DNA from: Triatoma infestans | Lineage: Eukaryota; Arthropoda; Insecta; Hemiptera; Reduviidae | DNA length: 64,000 nt | Reading direction: 5' to 3' | NCBI GenBank assembly: GCA_011037195.1 | Contig: JAAEAF010000101.1 | Span: forward strand, 248,001 to 312,000 | Shown here: positions 10,931 through 20,430 of the stretch, piece by piece | How the letters are laid out: each line of letters opens with the position of its first letter | Position numbering within the stretch: the first letter of the stretch is position 1 | Program-made: the position numbers and the translations under genes | Notes under the pieces: generated by a model | Database searches by the model: none | Seen by the model: the letters and a program-made list of their open reading frames with translations, nothing else | Told to the model about the DNA's origin: nothing

Positions 10931-11601
10931 TTTCTTTTAGATTATCAAAAGTAAAGATTGTCAAAATCATAAACAGTGAAATGTGACAGCATCTCAAACA
11001 AATAATGCTAATTTCCATGAAGAACAATCGGATACAGATTTAGGGTTCCTGATTTCGTGCAAGGGTGAGGTTAGGCCCGGTGCTTTAAGGCTCAATTCAC
11101 GTCGATTCTCACCAAAACGTAGCCCCCAAGGAGTATCTCCTAGGGCCCTAGGGGGCTTTGGATAGCGTAGGGTTTACTTCCCTCCCCTTTTGTGAATAAT
11201 AATAAGGATTATCTTTTGGATTATCACAAGTAAAGATGGTCAAAATCCTAAACGGTGAATTATGACAATATCTCAAACGAATAATGCTAATTTCCATGAA
11301 GAACAAGCGGATGCAGATTTAGGGTTCCTGATTTCGTGCAAGGGTGAGGTTAGGTCCGGTGCTTTGAGGCTCAATTCACGTCGATTCTCACCAAAACGGA
11401 GCCGGCAAGGGGTATCTTTTGGATTATCACAAGTAAAGATTGTCAAAATCATAAACGGTGAATTGTGACAGCATCTCAAACAAATAATGCTAATTTCCAT
11501 GAAGAACAAGCGGATGCTGATTTAGAGTTTCTGATTTTGTGCAAATGTGAGGTTAGATCCGGTGCTTTGAGGCTCAATTTAAGTCGATTCTCACCAAAAC
11601 G
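10931..11601 (+). repeat. three-unit tandem array, ~200-bp period
   Basis: Units start near 10931, 11211 and 11414 with variants of ATCTTTTGGATTATCACAAG. Each contains GCTAATTTCCATGAAGAACA, TTAGGGTTCCTGATTTCGTG, GGTGCTTTGAGGCTCAATTC and CGATTCTCACCAAAACG. Units 2 and 3 are 203 bp apart. Unit 1 is lengthened by a 65-bp LINE-tail insertion, and unit 3 is cut by the SINE at 11602. Overlapping open frames of 60-68 codons come from the repeat and show no domain. Confidence 0.85.
11139..11203 (+). mobile_element. very short 5'-truncated LINE tail in the tandem array
   Basis: A 65-bp piece, GGGGGCTTTGGATAGCGTAG through a GTGAATAATAATAA tail, matching the 3' UTR style of the LINE ending at 10130. 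It is bracketed by AAGGAGTATCT (11128-11138) and AAGGATTATCT (11204-11214), an 11-bp target duplication with one mismatch. This is a dead-on-arrival target-primed insertion. Confidence 0.75.
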
Positions 11602-12050
11602 ATGCTCGCAAGGAGTATCTGTTGCATGCAGTTCCTAGAGGAGTAGTGCTCCATGGGTTACCACAGCTCAGTACTCCATCCATTCATCAGAACAGTACGC
11701 AATACATTTAAACTACATACCCTCTACAGTTTACAGACTAGGACAAACACAGTACACAAACTAGGGTCGCCGTCCCTAGTTAATTGGCAATGTCAAGGAA
11801 GAAGGAAGGGATTAGCTCAGTTGTAGCGCGCTGGACTAGGAACGCGGAGGTCCCGGGTTCGAATCCAGCATGCTGCCCTTAAATTTTCTCTTCTTAGGAG
11901 CCTCTACAACTCACTGTACAGTGATGAGCAGTGTTTTCTGTAGCTAGTGAACGCTGCTTGGTGACCGGCAGTGCACTAAGAAGGCTCCGGGGGGGCACAA
12001 TATTTCTTTCAGGTTGCAGTGCAATAAACCCCTACAACAATCTACAATCT
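11602..12050 (+). mobile_element. tRNA-derived SINE, best-preserved copy
   Basis: A 449-bp plus-strand SINE between ACCAAAACG duplications (11593-11601 and 12051-12059), inside unit 3 of the tandem array. From the left it has the 5' block (GCAAGGAGTATCTGTTGCAT), a segment with AGAACAGTACGCAATAC and CTAGGGTCGCCGTCCCTAG, the tRNA-like block at about 11812-11877 (GGATTAGCTCAGTTGTAGCG, then GGGTTCGAATCC), and a tail domain ending AACCCCTACAACAATCTACA. The A and B boxes match the RNA polymerase III consensus well. The anticodon stem does not fold cleanly, so this is not a working tRNA gene. Confidence 0.9.
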
Positions 12051-13338
12051 ACCAAAACGGAAGTTTGAATATTAGTTAATTCCAACATAATGTGGAAACA
12101 TTCTAAGCAGATTTTATGTTAGTGATATGAACGCTTAAATATGAAATAGATACTGGGATCTATTGTCCTTCAGTTGTAATGCGAACCTTGGCTATACTTT
12201 TTCCAATATTAATCCGAATGCTTGTTATGGGTTGAATTCGAGAAATTATTTCTGTCGTGTATCCACTTTATATTCATGTACCTGTAAGTTAAAAATCTGG
12301 TGTGAAACACTCACACAACTTTCTCTTACTCCTGTTCTCAAAATTATAATTGACAAAGGTTATAGTTTGTGTACCAAATATAACGAAATTCGTCGAAAAC
12401 TGAAAAAATGTTCAGTAAAAGCGCACTTCCGGTTTACTAATTTTCTTGAAACTGGAATTTTAGCAATCTATTTATTTCTGATTAATTTTGTTTGGATAAA
12501 AGAATTATATAATCAATCATGATAGTACTTTAGAGCAGCGGTTCCCAATCTTTTTTCATTAGTGTACCCCTTTACCTGATTGTTTCCTTAGTGTGTACCC
12601 CTAACATATATATATATATATATATAAATAAAAAAAATAAAAAATCGTATTCTTGATTTTACGTATTGTACCTTTAAATTAACAGCAAAACAATCTGAAT
12701 GTAATGTGTCTTGTAAAGAACATATACATATGATATGTTCCTATTAAAAAAATCATTTATGAATAGGTAAACATTTCAAACCAATAACTATTGCGGGGGT
12801 CGTAAATTGAAACAGCAAAGCGTTAATAAAGGAGAAGTAAATTATATGCGGGCCATGTGTAATATTAGTCAAAACTAAAGCAACATTTTTTCTAATTTTT
12901 ACATTTTCAAGAAATCATTTAAAAATTTTTGATATACAAATATATTTACTTTTAAAAACAATACAACAACTGAACAAATATACACGTGCAAACATATATA
13001 AAGAAAAACAAATTTAAAATGTACATATAATATATATAATAATTATAAAAGAAATTGTTAATAACAGGAAGCATATTTTACTTAAAACTTATTTTAATGT
13101 GATCCTTGACCTTGTTTTTGGGCACATAATTTTTTAATATCGGGATCCACAGATGTAAGATACAATCTTAAATCTGGACTAGCGTTCAGCTTGTTACGAT
13201 ATTTATTTTTAATAAATATATAAGAAGAAAAAGCTTGTTCTACAAGTTCTATACTTGTAAACGGTAACAAAAAATAAGAGCTTTATCAGACAGGACTACA
13301 AATTCTGTGCTAATATCTGCCAAAAATTAAGTAGATTT

Positions 13339-14641
13339 GACTCCAAAATTATCATTGAAACAACACCTGCTAGAGAAAACTACTCAAGCAAAATTTGGTA
13401 TAAATTTTTCCTGGCATAGTCTGATATCAAAAAGAAATATCCCTCTTGAAATGAAGTATGAAATATTTCACTCAGTTTCTCGAGCTGTCATAACTTATGC
13501 AGCTCAAGTTTGGGGCTTCGAAAAATACGATGTATTAGACAAATTTTCTAGATATTGTTTTAAAAAAATATTTTTTCTGCCCCGCTACACCCCCAATCAC
13601 ATTCTAGCAAATGAGATTGGTATAAAACCTATTTATTCTTTTACTCTAAAATTGCATTTTGATTATATTTTAAAAGTTTTAGAGATGCCGCCTCACCGTC
13701 TCCCATTCATTTTAGCGAAAGAGGTAATTAAGAAAAATACATTCTGGTATAGCAAACTGCGTGAACTAGCTCACTATTATGAAGTCCCCGTCTCTATTGA
13801 AAATGTTGCCAATTTATCGCAACAGTTAGTGCGTTTGAGACTTACGATTGAAGAAAGGGAAAAAGAGTACAATCTGCAAAGTTGCCGGCAATCAGTATAC
13901 AGTCCCCTGTATGCGGAAATATGTAGCTCAGAAAATGGTAAAGATTATTTAAGAGAGATAAAGGATCTGTATGCAGTGCGCTGGATTTGCAAAACACGAT
14001 GTGAGCTGCTTAATTTGAATTATAAAAAGTGGCGAGTTAATGGGAGGGAGCTATGCTCACTGTGTAATTTAGGCGAAAAAGAGGACACTTTACATTTTTT
14101 GGCTAAGTGTCCGGTATTAGCGGAATTTAGATTTGGAATTTTTGGTAAAACAATCCTGGTAAAACATGAAATAATAGATATTTTGAATGGTGCAGATTGG
14201 CCAAAGCTGGTGAAATATGTAAAACATTCAGTACAGTACAGGGGTGAATTAATTTCTGAATTTAACTTTTAAATGCATTTGAAACAATTGACTATTTTTG
14301 ATTTGAAATATGTTTATTATTTGCCCACGGTATGTTGAAGTGTCTTTTTCCATTTTGTATTGTCTCAACTTTATTACTAATTAGAAGGCTTTGTTTACTT
14401 ATTCTTATTTCCAAGAGTTATTGTATTTTCTTTTAAACCCTTATACCTGTTCTTTGTTTCTCCTTATTTGTGTAATCATTTAATATTTGATTATTATATA
14501 GTAACACTTGATAAGCAGACTTGACAGACGGAATACAAATTCCATGTCTAAGTATATTTTGTTTTTTTTGTACTATTGTATTATTGTAAAACGATTTTTT
14601 TATTTCAAATATACATTATTATTATTATTATTATTATTATT
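13339..14641 (+). mobile_element. 5'-truncated non-LTR retrotransposon inside the hAT
   Basis: A 1303-bp insertion bounded by a perfect 14-bp duplication AATTAAGTAGATTT (13325-13338 and 14642-14655). It ends in an (ATT)n tail (14615-14641), the signature of target-primed reverse transcription. It interrupts the hAT transposase coding region in the opposite orientation. Confidence 0.92.
13340..14272 (+). pseudogene. LINE ORF2 C-terminal fragment, 311 codons, intact frame
   Basis: An uninterrupted frame covering the region downstream of the reverse transcriptase core. Near residues 40-70 it has KYEIFHSVSRAV and AAQVWGF, typical of the RT thumb in arthropod LINEs, then LPRYTPNHILANE. A CX2CX9HX4C zinc knuckle sits at about residues 240-258 (C240, C243, H253, C258). 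The upstream RT core is absent because the element is 5'-truncated at the insertion, and the apparent start is only the truncation point. The clade is not assigned with confidence; the layout fits RNase-H-less arthropod LINEs. The lack of any stop in 311 codons points to a fairly recent insertion. No promoter is retained, so expression is unlikely. Confidence 0.85.
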
Positions 14642-16319
14642 AATTAAGTAGATTTTTTGCTTTAAAATCGCCTTTTAAAGTTGTATCCGTACAAAGTTCA
14701 ATTAATTTCTCTTTCTCTTTGACTGTTAAATTAGCCACCTGAAAATATTCTTCTTCAAATGGATTTAGAATCCAATAGTTTTTGTCTTCAGGTTTTGGAA
14801 AATATTTTTGAAAATCTGATTTTAGTCCTTGTAAATGTTCAATTATTTGCTGGCTTATTTCTGGGGAGAGTAGTAATTTATTTTCAGATAAAAAATTATG
14901 TAAAGTTTCAAATACTTCAGGTTGCCCATTTTCAATACAGGATTTCCAAAAATCAATTTTTTTAACCATAGATTCAATTTTATTAGACACACTAAATATA
15001 GTTATCGAACATAAATATATGGATCCGTAATTCAATATAATATAATCTAAATATAATATGATTATTATTTCATACATTAATTAATTTTTTTAAATAAAAA
15101 TTTAAAGTTCAGTTGAAAATAGTGTGTACTTATTTTTGTTTCGAAACTTTACTCATTTGATACTCGTGGTATCGATACTTTTCATTCAATATTGTATCGA
15201 TATCGATACCAGCTATTCGATACCGATTCGATACCAAGTATTGGATCGAAAGCGGTATCGGAACATCCCTAACACTGAAAGCACTGTTCGTTTCGCTGAA
15301 TCGAGTACCCGTGATTGAAGCCACTACACTCATGGGTATTCGGTTTAGTGAAGCCGCTAAGCCTAATGAATAAAAACGTAATTGCCAATATACTCGCAGG
15401 CAATTAGTGTAGTGTTCTTATTTTTCATTAATAATATATCTGTATAATTTTTATATCTTCCGCCATAATAACTTTTTTTTTGCGTACGCCTAAACAATCT
15501 TTCGCGTACCCCTAGGGGTACGCGTACCCCAGGTTGGGAACCGCTGCTTTAGAGGAAGCTATAGCTTACCACCCCTTCCCTAAAGTGCCTTTAAATGAAT
15601 TTCCCCAGAGAAACGTTTTAAATAAATGGATATAGATCATTGCATGTTTAGTTTACAGTAATAATTTCACGAAAATTGTCGGAGCCATTTTTGAGAAAAT
15701 TGCGAAAAAGTAAAAAAAAATCATTTAGTAAAGTGGTAATGTAAACGCACTTCCGGTTTTACAATTTTTTTCAAACTCGGAATTTCAACAACATATTTAA
15801 TTCTTATTAACATTATTTAGATGGCAGAATTGTCTAATAAACTGAAATAGCACTTTAGATGATAACCTAACCCCACCCTTCCCCCAGAAGTGCCCCTAAA
15901 TGAATTTTCCCGGAGAAATTTTCAAATAAAAGTTCTAGTTGTTAGCATGTGTAGTTGATATATAAAGTTTAAAGAAAATCGTTTGAGCCATTTTTGAGAA
16001 AATTGCATAAACGTTAAAAAAACAACTAGTAAAGTGGTACTTCTGGTTGAGGAATTTTGACAGATAACCCACCGTCGGATTCCATGGTGATAACTAAACG
16101 GAATATCAAGTTTCAACTTTCTACGGTTTTTCGTTTTTGAACTATACTGTTCATATACACACACACACACACACACAGACTATTTGCTAAAAACCACTTT
16201 TTTGGACTCAGGGGACCTCAAAACGGATATTTCCGGCGAAAACTCAATATCGAAAATTTGACACTCTTACAATACTTCCTCTTATTAGGAGTAAGAGAAA
16301 GTAAAAATGATTTATTTGC

Positions 16320-16718
16320 ACTAAATCATTAAAGTATTATAGACGGAAGTAATCTGTGGGATCACATTTAAGAAAATGAATAGCGCATAAAAAATTACTA
16401 ACCCTCTAAAAAGTTGAAATTTCCATATTTTTACGCGCTTCCGGTAAGAAGCAAATGAGGTTCTGACCGAATTTTAGCAATTCCAATATCTTTAGCAATT
16501 TATTTACAAATTTAACAAAACTGCCTTTGAAAAGTAACGCTTTGATGCGCCTTTGAAGCTTTGCAACTAGTCTGGGGAAAATTTCTCAACTGACTCATGC
16601 TTAAATTAGGCCACTGTTGTTTAATTGAATAAGTGTCATTCCGGTTTTAATAAAAGTCGATATCAAAAATTTGACACAATGACGATACTTCCGCTTAATT
16701 AGAAGTAAGAGAAAGTAA
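16320..16718 (+). repeat. repeat A, second adjacent diverged copy
   Basis: The 3' end is clear: TCGATATCAAAAATTTGACAC, then CTTCCGCTTAATTAGAAGTAAGAGAAAGTAA at 16690-16718. The 5' part is poorly matched. It sits directly after the complete copy. Confidence 0.55.
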
Positions 16719-17248
16719 TTAATAGTAAATGTTACAATAGAACCTAAAACAATTGATTCACTTATTCAAATGGCTAAGATTTAAATGTTCTTTAGTGTAT
16801 TAATTTAATTAAGGAATTAAGTTTTAACACTAGCACGGGATAGCAGTAATTAATTTGAGAACTAAACATTCTATGAATATTCATTCCTTTTACACATATA
16901 TATATATATATTTGTGTGTGCGTGTGTGTGTATATGTGTATGTGTTTTTGTGTATGTTCATTAGATATAATTGTCAGAGTGTGGTAGTATTTGTTTCATC
17001 TCTAAAACTGGCCACTGTTGTTTAACTTTAAATGCACTTTAATTAAGGTAAGCTTATTTGATTAATTGAACCACCGTGCCCCATATTAAATTTGATCAAT
17101 GTTATTGTTAGCTGAAAATTTACAATTTACATAAATATACAATTTTACTTCAGTGTAAATTGTATAAAATACTATACAATTCTTGTTGATTTCACAATAA
17201 AAAATACATTGTATTGATAACATTTTTTTAAATATATATATATATATA
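16719..17248. other. AT-rich, no gene; TG/TA microsatellites
   Basis: (TA)n and (TG)n tracts lie at about 16895-16950 and a (TA)n at 17230-17250. The latter is the target into which the mariner element inserted. Confidence 0.5.
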
Positions 17249-17250
17249 TA

Positions 17251-18745
17251 CAGGGTGACCAGAGTTATATGCTCCACCCACTTTTTTTTTAAACGGCGGG
17301 CAATTTCGAAAAAATAGAAAACACGTATTTAATCATTTTTAGTCTAGTTTATTTTCAGTGATTGATCCATTTTTTTAAACCCCAATATCCCGAGATACAG
17401 CATCCAACTTTTTTTTTTCAAATGGAACATTATATTTTTTTTTGCATATTTTTATAGTACTTGAGCCTCTAAAAAAAAAAAAAAGAAAAAAAAAATTAAA
17501 TTGGTTAGGTTTTTCAAAAGTTATGGTAATTTAAAATATGTAAAACAAATTTCAGTTTAATGTCAAAATCACCTTATTTTTTCTTTAAAGAAGCTCTTCA
17601 AACTGGGCACCATCAACGGATAGGCAAGCCAAGCTCTGGACTCCCACGCTCTGTTTGTAGCAGCACTTAGGTGGCAAAGTCAACATCTAGGCAGGCTAGA
17701 GTTATTCGACGTTCCAGATCTTCGACCTAAGCCACGGGATCAAGGTTACTGTACACTTTATTTTTTAGATATCCCCACAAAAAATAGTCCATTGGGGTTA
17801 AGTCCGGAGATCGAGGTGGCCATTGGATCGGACCATGAGTTCCTAACCACTTTTCGTGGAAATTTCTGTCCAGGTAACATCGAACAACTCTCGCATTATG
17901 TGCCGGGCAACCATCTTGTTGAAAATACATATCTAGCCGACGTTTTAGAGGAACATCTTCAAGCAGAACTGGCAAAATGTCTCTTAAAAAAGTTAGATAC
18001 CTTTCACCAGTTAAGTTCCCTCTGTAGAAGTATGGCCGATTAGTTGGTTTCCTAAAACTCCACACCAAACGTTTGTAGAAAAAAACAGCCTGATGGCGTG
18101 TGGCGAAGGTAACTTGTGGATTTTCTTCTGCCCATACTGTAAAGTTCCAACGATTAAGAAGGCCATTGTTGGTAAACTTTGATTCATCAGTCCATAAAGT
18201 TGTGCATTTTTTGTCCATTTTTTGTGAGGATATCTAAAAAATAAAGTAACCTTAATCCTGTGGCTTCGGTCGAAGATCTGGAACGTCGAATAACTCTAGC
18301 CTGGCTAGATGTTGACTTTGCCACCTAAGTGCTGCTATAAACAGAGCGTGGGAGTCCAGAGCTTTGGCTTGCCTATCCGTTGATGGTGCCCAGTTTTAAC
18401 AGCTTCTTTAAAAAAAAAATAAGGTAATTTTGACATTAAACTGAAATTTGTTTTTCATGTTTTAAATTACCATAACTTTTCAAAAACCTAACCGATTTTA
18501 AATTTTTTTTTTTTTTTTTTTTTTTTAGAGGCTCAAGTACTATAAAAATATCCAAAAAAAAATATAATGTTCCATTTGAAAAAAAAAAGTTGGATGCTGT
18601 ATCTCGGGATATTGGGGTATAAAAAAATGGTTCAATCACTGAAAATAAACTAGACTAAAAATGATTAAATACGTGTTTTCTATTTTTTTAAATTTCCCGC
18701 CGTTTAAAAAAAAAGTGGGTGGAGCATATAACTCTGGTCACCCTA
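17251..18745 (-). mobile_element. palindromic mariner element, arms ~530 bp
   Basis: The ends are CAGGGTGACCAGAGTTATAT and its complement GGTCACCCTA, flanked by TA as expected for Tc1/mariner. The left arm (17251-17785) and right arm (18217-18745) are inverted copies over their whole length, far longer than a normal terminal repeat. The arms include coding text: VEDLERRI, part of the transposase C-terminus, reads from both. The unique loop (17786-18216) holds the catalytic core. Both ends therefore derive from the transposon's 3' half, and the 5' half with the DNA-binding domain is missing. It could at most be a non-autonomous, foldback-like derivative. Confidence 0.9.
17727..18218 (-). pseudogene. 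mariner transposase catalytic core, DD41D
   Basis: A 163-codon fragment with the mariner DDD catalytic residues: D11 in WTDESKF, D102 in FQQDGCPAHNA and D144 in SPDLTPMDYFLWG. The 41-residue gap between the second and third aspartates matches the DD41D (rosa-like) group, whereas classic mariner has 34. These residues coordinate metal ions for strand cutting and joining at TA sites. The N-terminal helix-turn-helix DNA-binding domains are absent because the right palindrome arm replaces them. The apparent start lies at the arm/loop junction and is not a real start. The C-terminus ends at a TAG in the left arm, while the right-arm copy has CGG at the matching place. Confidence 0.85.
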
Positions 18746-18920
18746 TATATGTGTGTGTGTGTCATTTTTTTTTTTTTTAATATCCATATAATGTCTTAAA
18801 TAATGTAATGTCCTATTGACTTTTTATACAATTTCTCTAATTTTCAAAATTTTAAAAGTGAAAACTTTTAAAACCTTAGGTAAACAACTGTTTGAAAAAT
18901 AGATGTATTACGATAATTTT
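18746..18920. other. no gene; (TG)n
   Basis: A short (GT)n and poly-T tracts next to the mariner end. Confidence 0.4.
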
Positions 18921-19771
18921 TTTTTTAATTTATGTTAAAATTTACAACTGCTGGTAATCAGCAGCAAGTAAAAGAGATGACTCACAAAAATGGGAATGGA
19001 GAAATCACCCAGTGGTGACCCTTCACACTATTTCGTTGCGCATTTATAAGAGATCACGAGGCCACTGCCGCCTCAGTCGTCGAGAATGGTTATCTGGAAT
19101 GGATGCTGAGGAAATCTGGTGAATTAATGGATTGTGATGATGGGCGACACGGGTGTGAAATTTGTGGTAACGTACTAGGATCAGATCATTTATAGGAGGA
19201 ATCTGGAGATCGGAATGTATTGTCAGGTTAGAAACGTAAAACGGAGCATCGGAACACCAGAGTATTTTGGATTGTAGAGTTTGGAGGCGGTGAATGTTTT
19301 GAACTCTTGGTTGAGCCCCATAACTCAAGTCTGTAACTCCAAATTGGTTTTAATAGGAGATTAATAAGTACTTTGTTATTTAACGTTAGGTTTAAGCGTC
19401 CGTCCAGTAGTCGCTTGAGTAGTCTGTAACGTTTTTTTTACTTCGTTTCGTTTCAGTCTTGTATGTGGGTTCCATGTCAGTTGTTTATCTATATAGAGTC
19501 CTAGATATTTAACTGTATCAACGCATGGTAATAAGATGTGGTTCATATGAAATGGGGGACAAATGGCACGTCTTAGAGTGAACGTTATATTGTTGCTTTT
19601 TTGGACGGTAATCTTCATACTCCATCTGCAAAACCATTTCTCTAGGGATTGCAAATGTTGCTGAAGGTTACTTGTGCTTAGAACAGGATCGGGATGTGGG
19701 GAGGTATTGCGATTATATAAAATTTTTGGAATTGTTGTTGATGGTGTAAATGTGCAGAGGGCTTTAAGCAA
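18921..19771 (-). pseudogene. Jockey-clade LINE 3' end, frameshifted
   Basis: A minus-strand copy of the Jockey-type element seen better at 60998-62390. The upstream frame (19771-19376) has CVDTVKYLGLYIDKQLTWNP, the conserved region after the RT core. The downstream frame (19328-19044) has APFYVSNLTIHSDLQIPPI and a PRDL end, typical Jockey C-terminal motifs. The poly-A tail corresponds to T-rich sequence near 18921-18935. The YADD-bearing core is missing: similarity to the longer copy stops near 19700. Confidence 0.85.
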
Positions 19772-19794
19772 GCCGTGTTGGAGTTCGAAATTGA

Positions 19795-20430
19795 TGGGCG
19801 AATGCAGGAGAAGGCCAGATGCCTCTTAGCTCAGAGAGGCAAAGTGCAGCTATTCTGGGTTCCTCGATATGTGGGAATAGATGGTGAGAGGGCGGACCGG
19901 CTGGCCTCGGGATGGATCCTCTTCACCTTTCTGTAGTTCTGAGCCAGCCCTGCCGTCATTAAGCGGTTCTGCAACAGTCAGATTAGACTCTGGGAGACGA
20001 GAGTTTTGGAGAAACATGGGGAGTACACGTAATGGTTCCTCCAGGCTAAAAGATTTATTAAAGGTACTAAGCAGGGTGTTTCCTGTTCTTTCCTATCCCT
20101 GAACAGGATAAGATTGAGAACCCTAATGGCAGGACATACGGGTTGTTATTCATTTGCATAAAATAGCGAGAATGTCTTATCCCATATGTCAGAATTATGA
20201 TGAAGGAGTTAGGGAAACGGTGTGTCACTTTTTACATCAGTGCCCCCGTTTCGCGGTCTCACACTCATGGAAAAGCCTGAGAGGGTTGGAGCTAAAGGAT
20301 ATCTTTGGATATTGTTGACAGACCGGTAAAGTACTGGGGGAGATTAATTAGTGGGATGAATTGGGAGGAAATTACTGGCTTAGATCCCATGTCGATAGCA
20401 ACCACGATAATAATAATAATAATAGTAATA
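19795..20430 (+). pseudogene. RNase-H LINE tail, decayed
   Basis: A plus-strand LINE remnant. RNase H text (LFWVPRYVGIDGERADRLAS) is at about 19848-19910. After frameshifts, RLRTLMAGHTGCYS and then a knuckle-like YPIC...ETVCHFLHQC appear near 20105-20250, where the first cysteine is replaced by tyrosine. The tail is (ATA)n at about 20407-20430. It abuts the opposite-strand Jockey fragment near 19780. This family differs from the 9.5-kb copy. Confidence 0.8.

Larger units (their letters stand above)
13094..15077 (-). pseudogene. hAT transposase C-terminal part (ZBED5/FAM200-like), LINE-interrupted
   Basis: On the minus strand, 15077-14656 encodes a stretch ending in NLTVKEKEKLIELC and DFKAKNLLN. 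Beyond the LINE insert the coding continues at about 13324-13094, where a shifted frame gives NKYRNKLNASPDLRLYLTSV followed by a KQGQGSH end and a stop at 13094. This is the hAT dimerisation and C-terminal region, most like the ZBED5/FAM200 group, in which KNKYRNKL and DLRLYL are strongly conserved. The region normally promotes transposase multimerisation. At least one frameshift lies between NLLN and NKYRN, besides the 1303-bp LINE insertion, so it cannot be functional. Confidence 0.75.
12536..15546 (-). mobile_element. hAT DNA transposon with 8-bp TSD
   Basis: A 3011-bp element flanked by perfect 8-bp duplications CTTTAGAG (12528-12535 and 15547-15554), the hAT hallmark. Its ends are CAGCGGTTCCCAATCTTTTT and, in complement, CAGCGGTTCCCAACCTGGGG; subterminal GTACCCCT repeats follow (12564-12604 and 15498-15530). 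It carries minus-strand transposase remnants on both sides of a LINE insertion. Region 15140-15290 is full of TATCGATA/GGTATCG palindromes ending GGAACATCCCTAA, possibly a piece of another hAT-type element. The transposase N-terminus (BED finger, first catalytic D) is missing or unreadable. Confidence 0.9.
12295..16310 (+). repeat. repeat A copy split by a hAT insertion
   Basis: The left part (12295-12535) starts AATCTGGTGTGAAACACTCA and the right part (15547-16310) resumes the same module order to the proper 3' end CTTCCTCTTATTAGGAGTAAGAGAAAG. Removing the 3011-bp hAT insert and one CTTTAGAG copy gives an uninterrupted family member. The internal CA tract is at 16152-16175. The repeat is noncoding. 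Good copies have an inverted pair, ACTTTCTCTTACT near the start and AGTAAGAGAAAGT at the end. The transposon class is undetermined. Confidence 0.85.

Noticed and set aside
10931..11601. CRISPR-like array
   Set aside because: Whole ~200-bp units repeat with no short repeat/unique spacer pattern, and the DNA is eukaryotic.
11810..11880. tRNA gene
   Set aside because: A and B boxes are good, but the anticodon arm does not pair and the same sequence recurs inside 450-bp TSD-flanked copies, so it is a SINE promoter.
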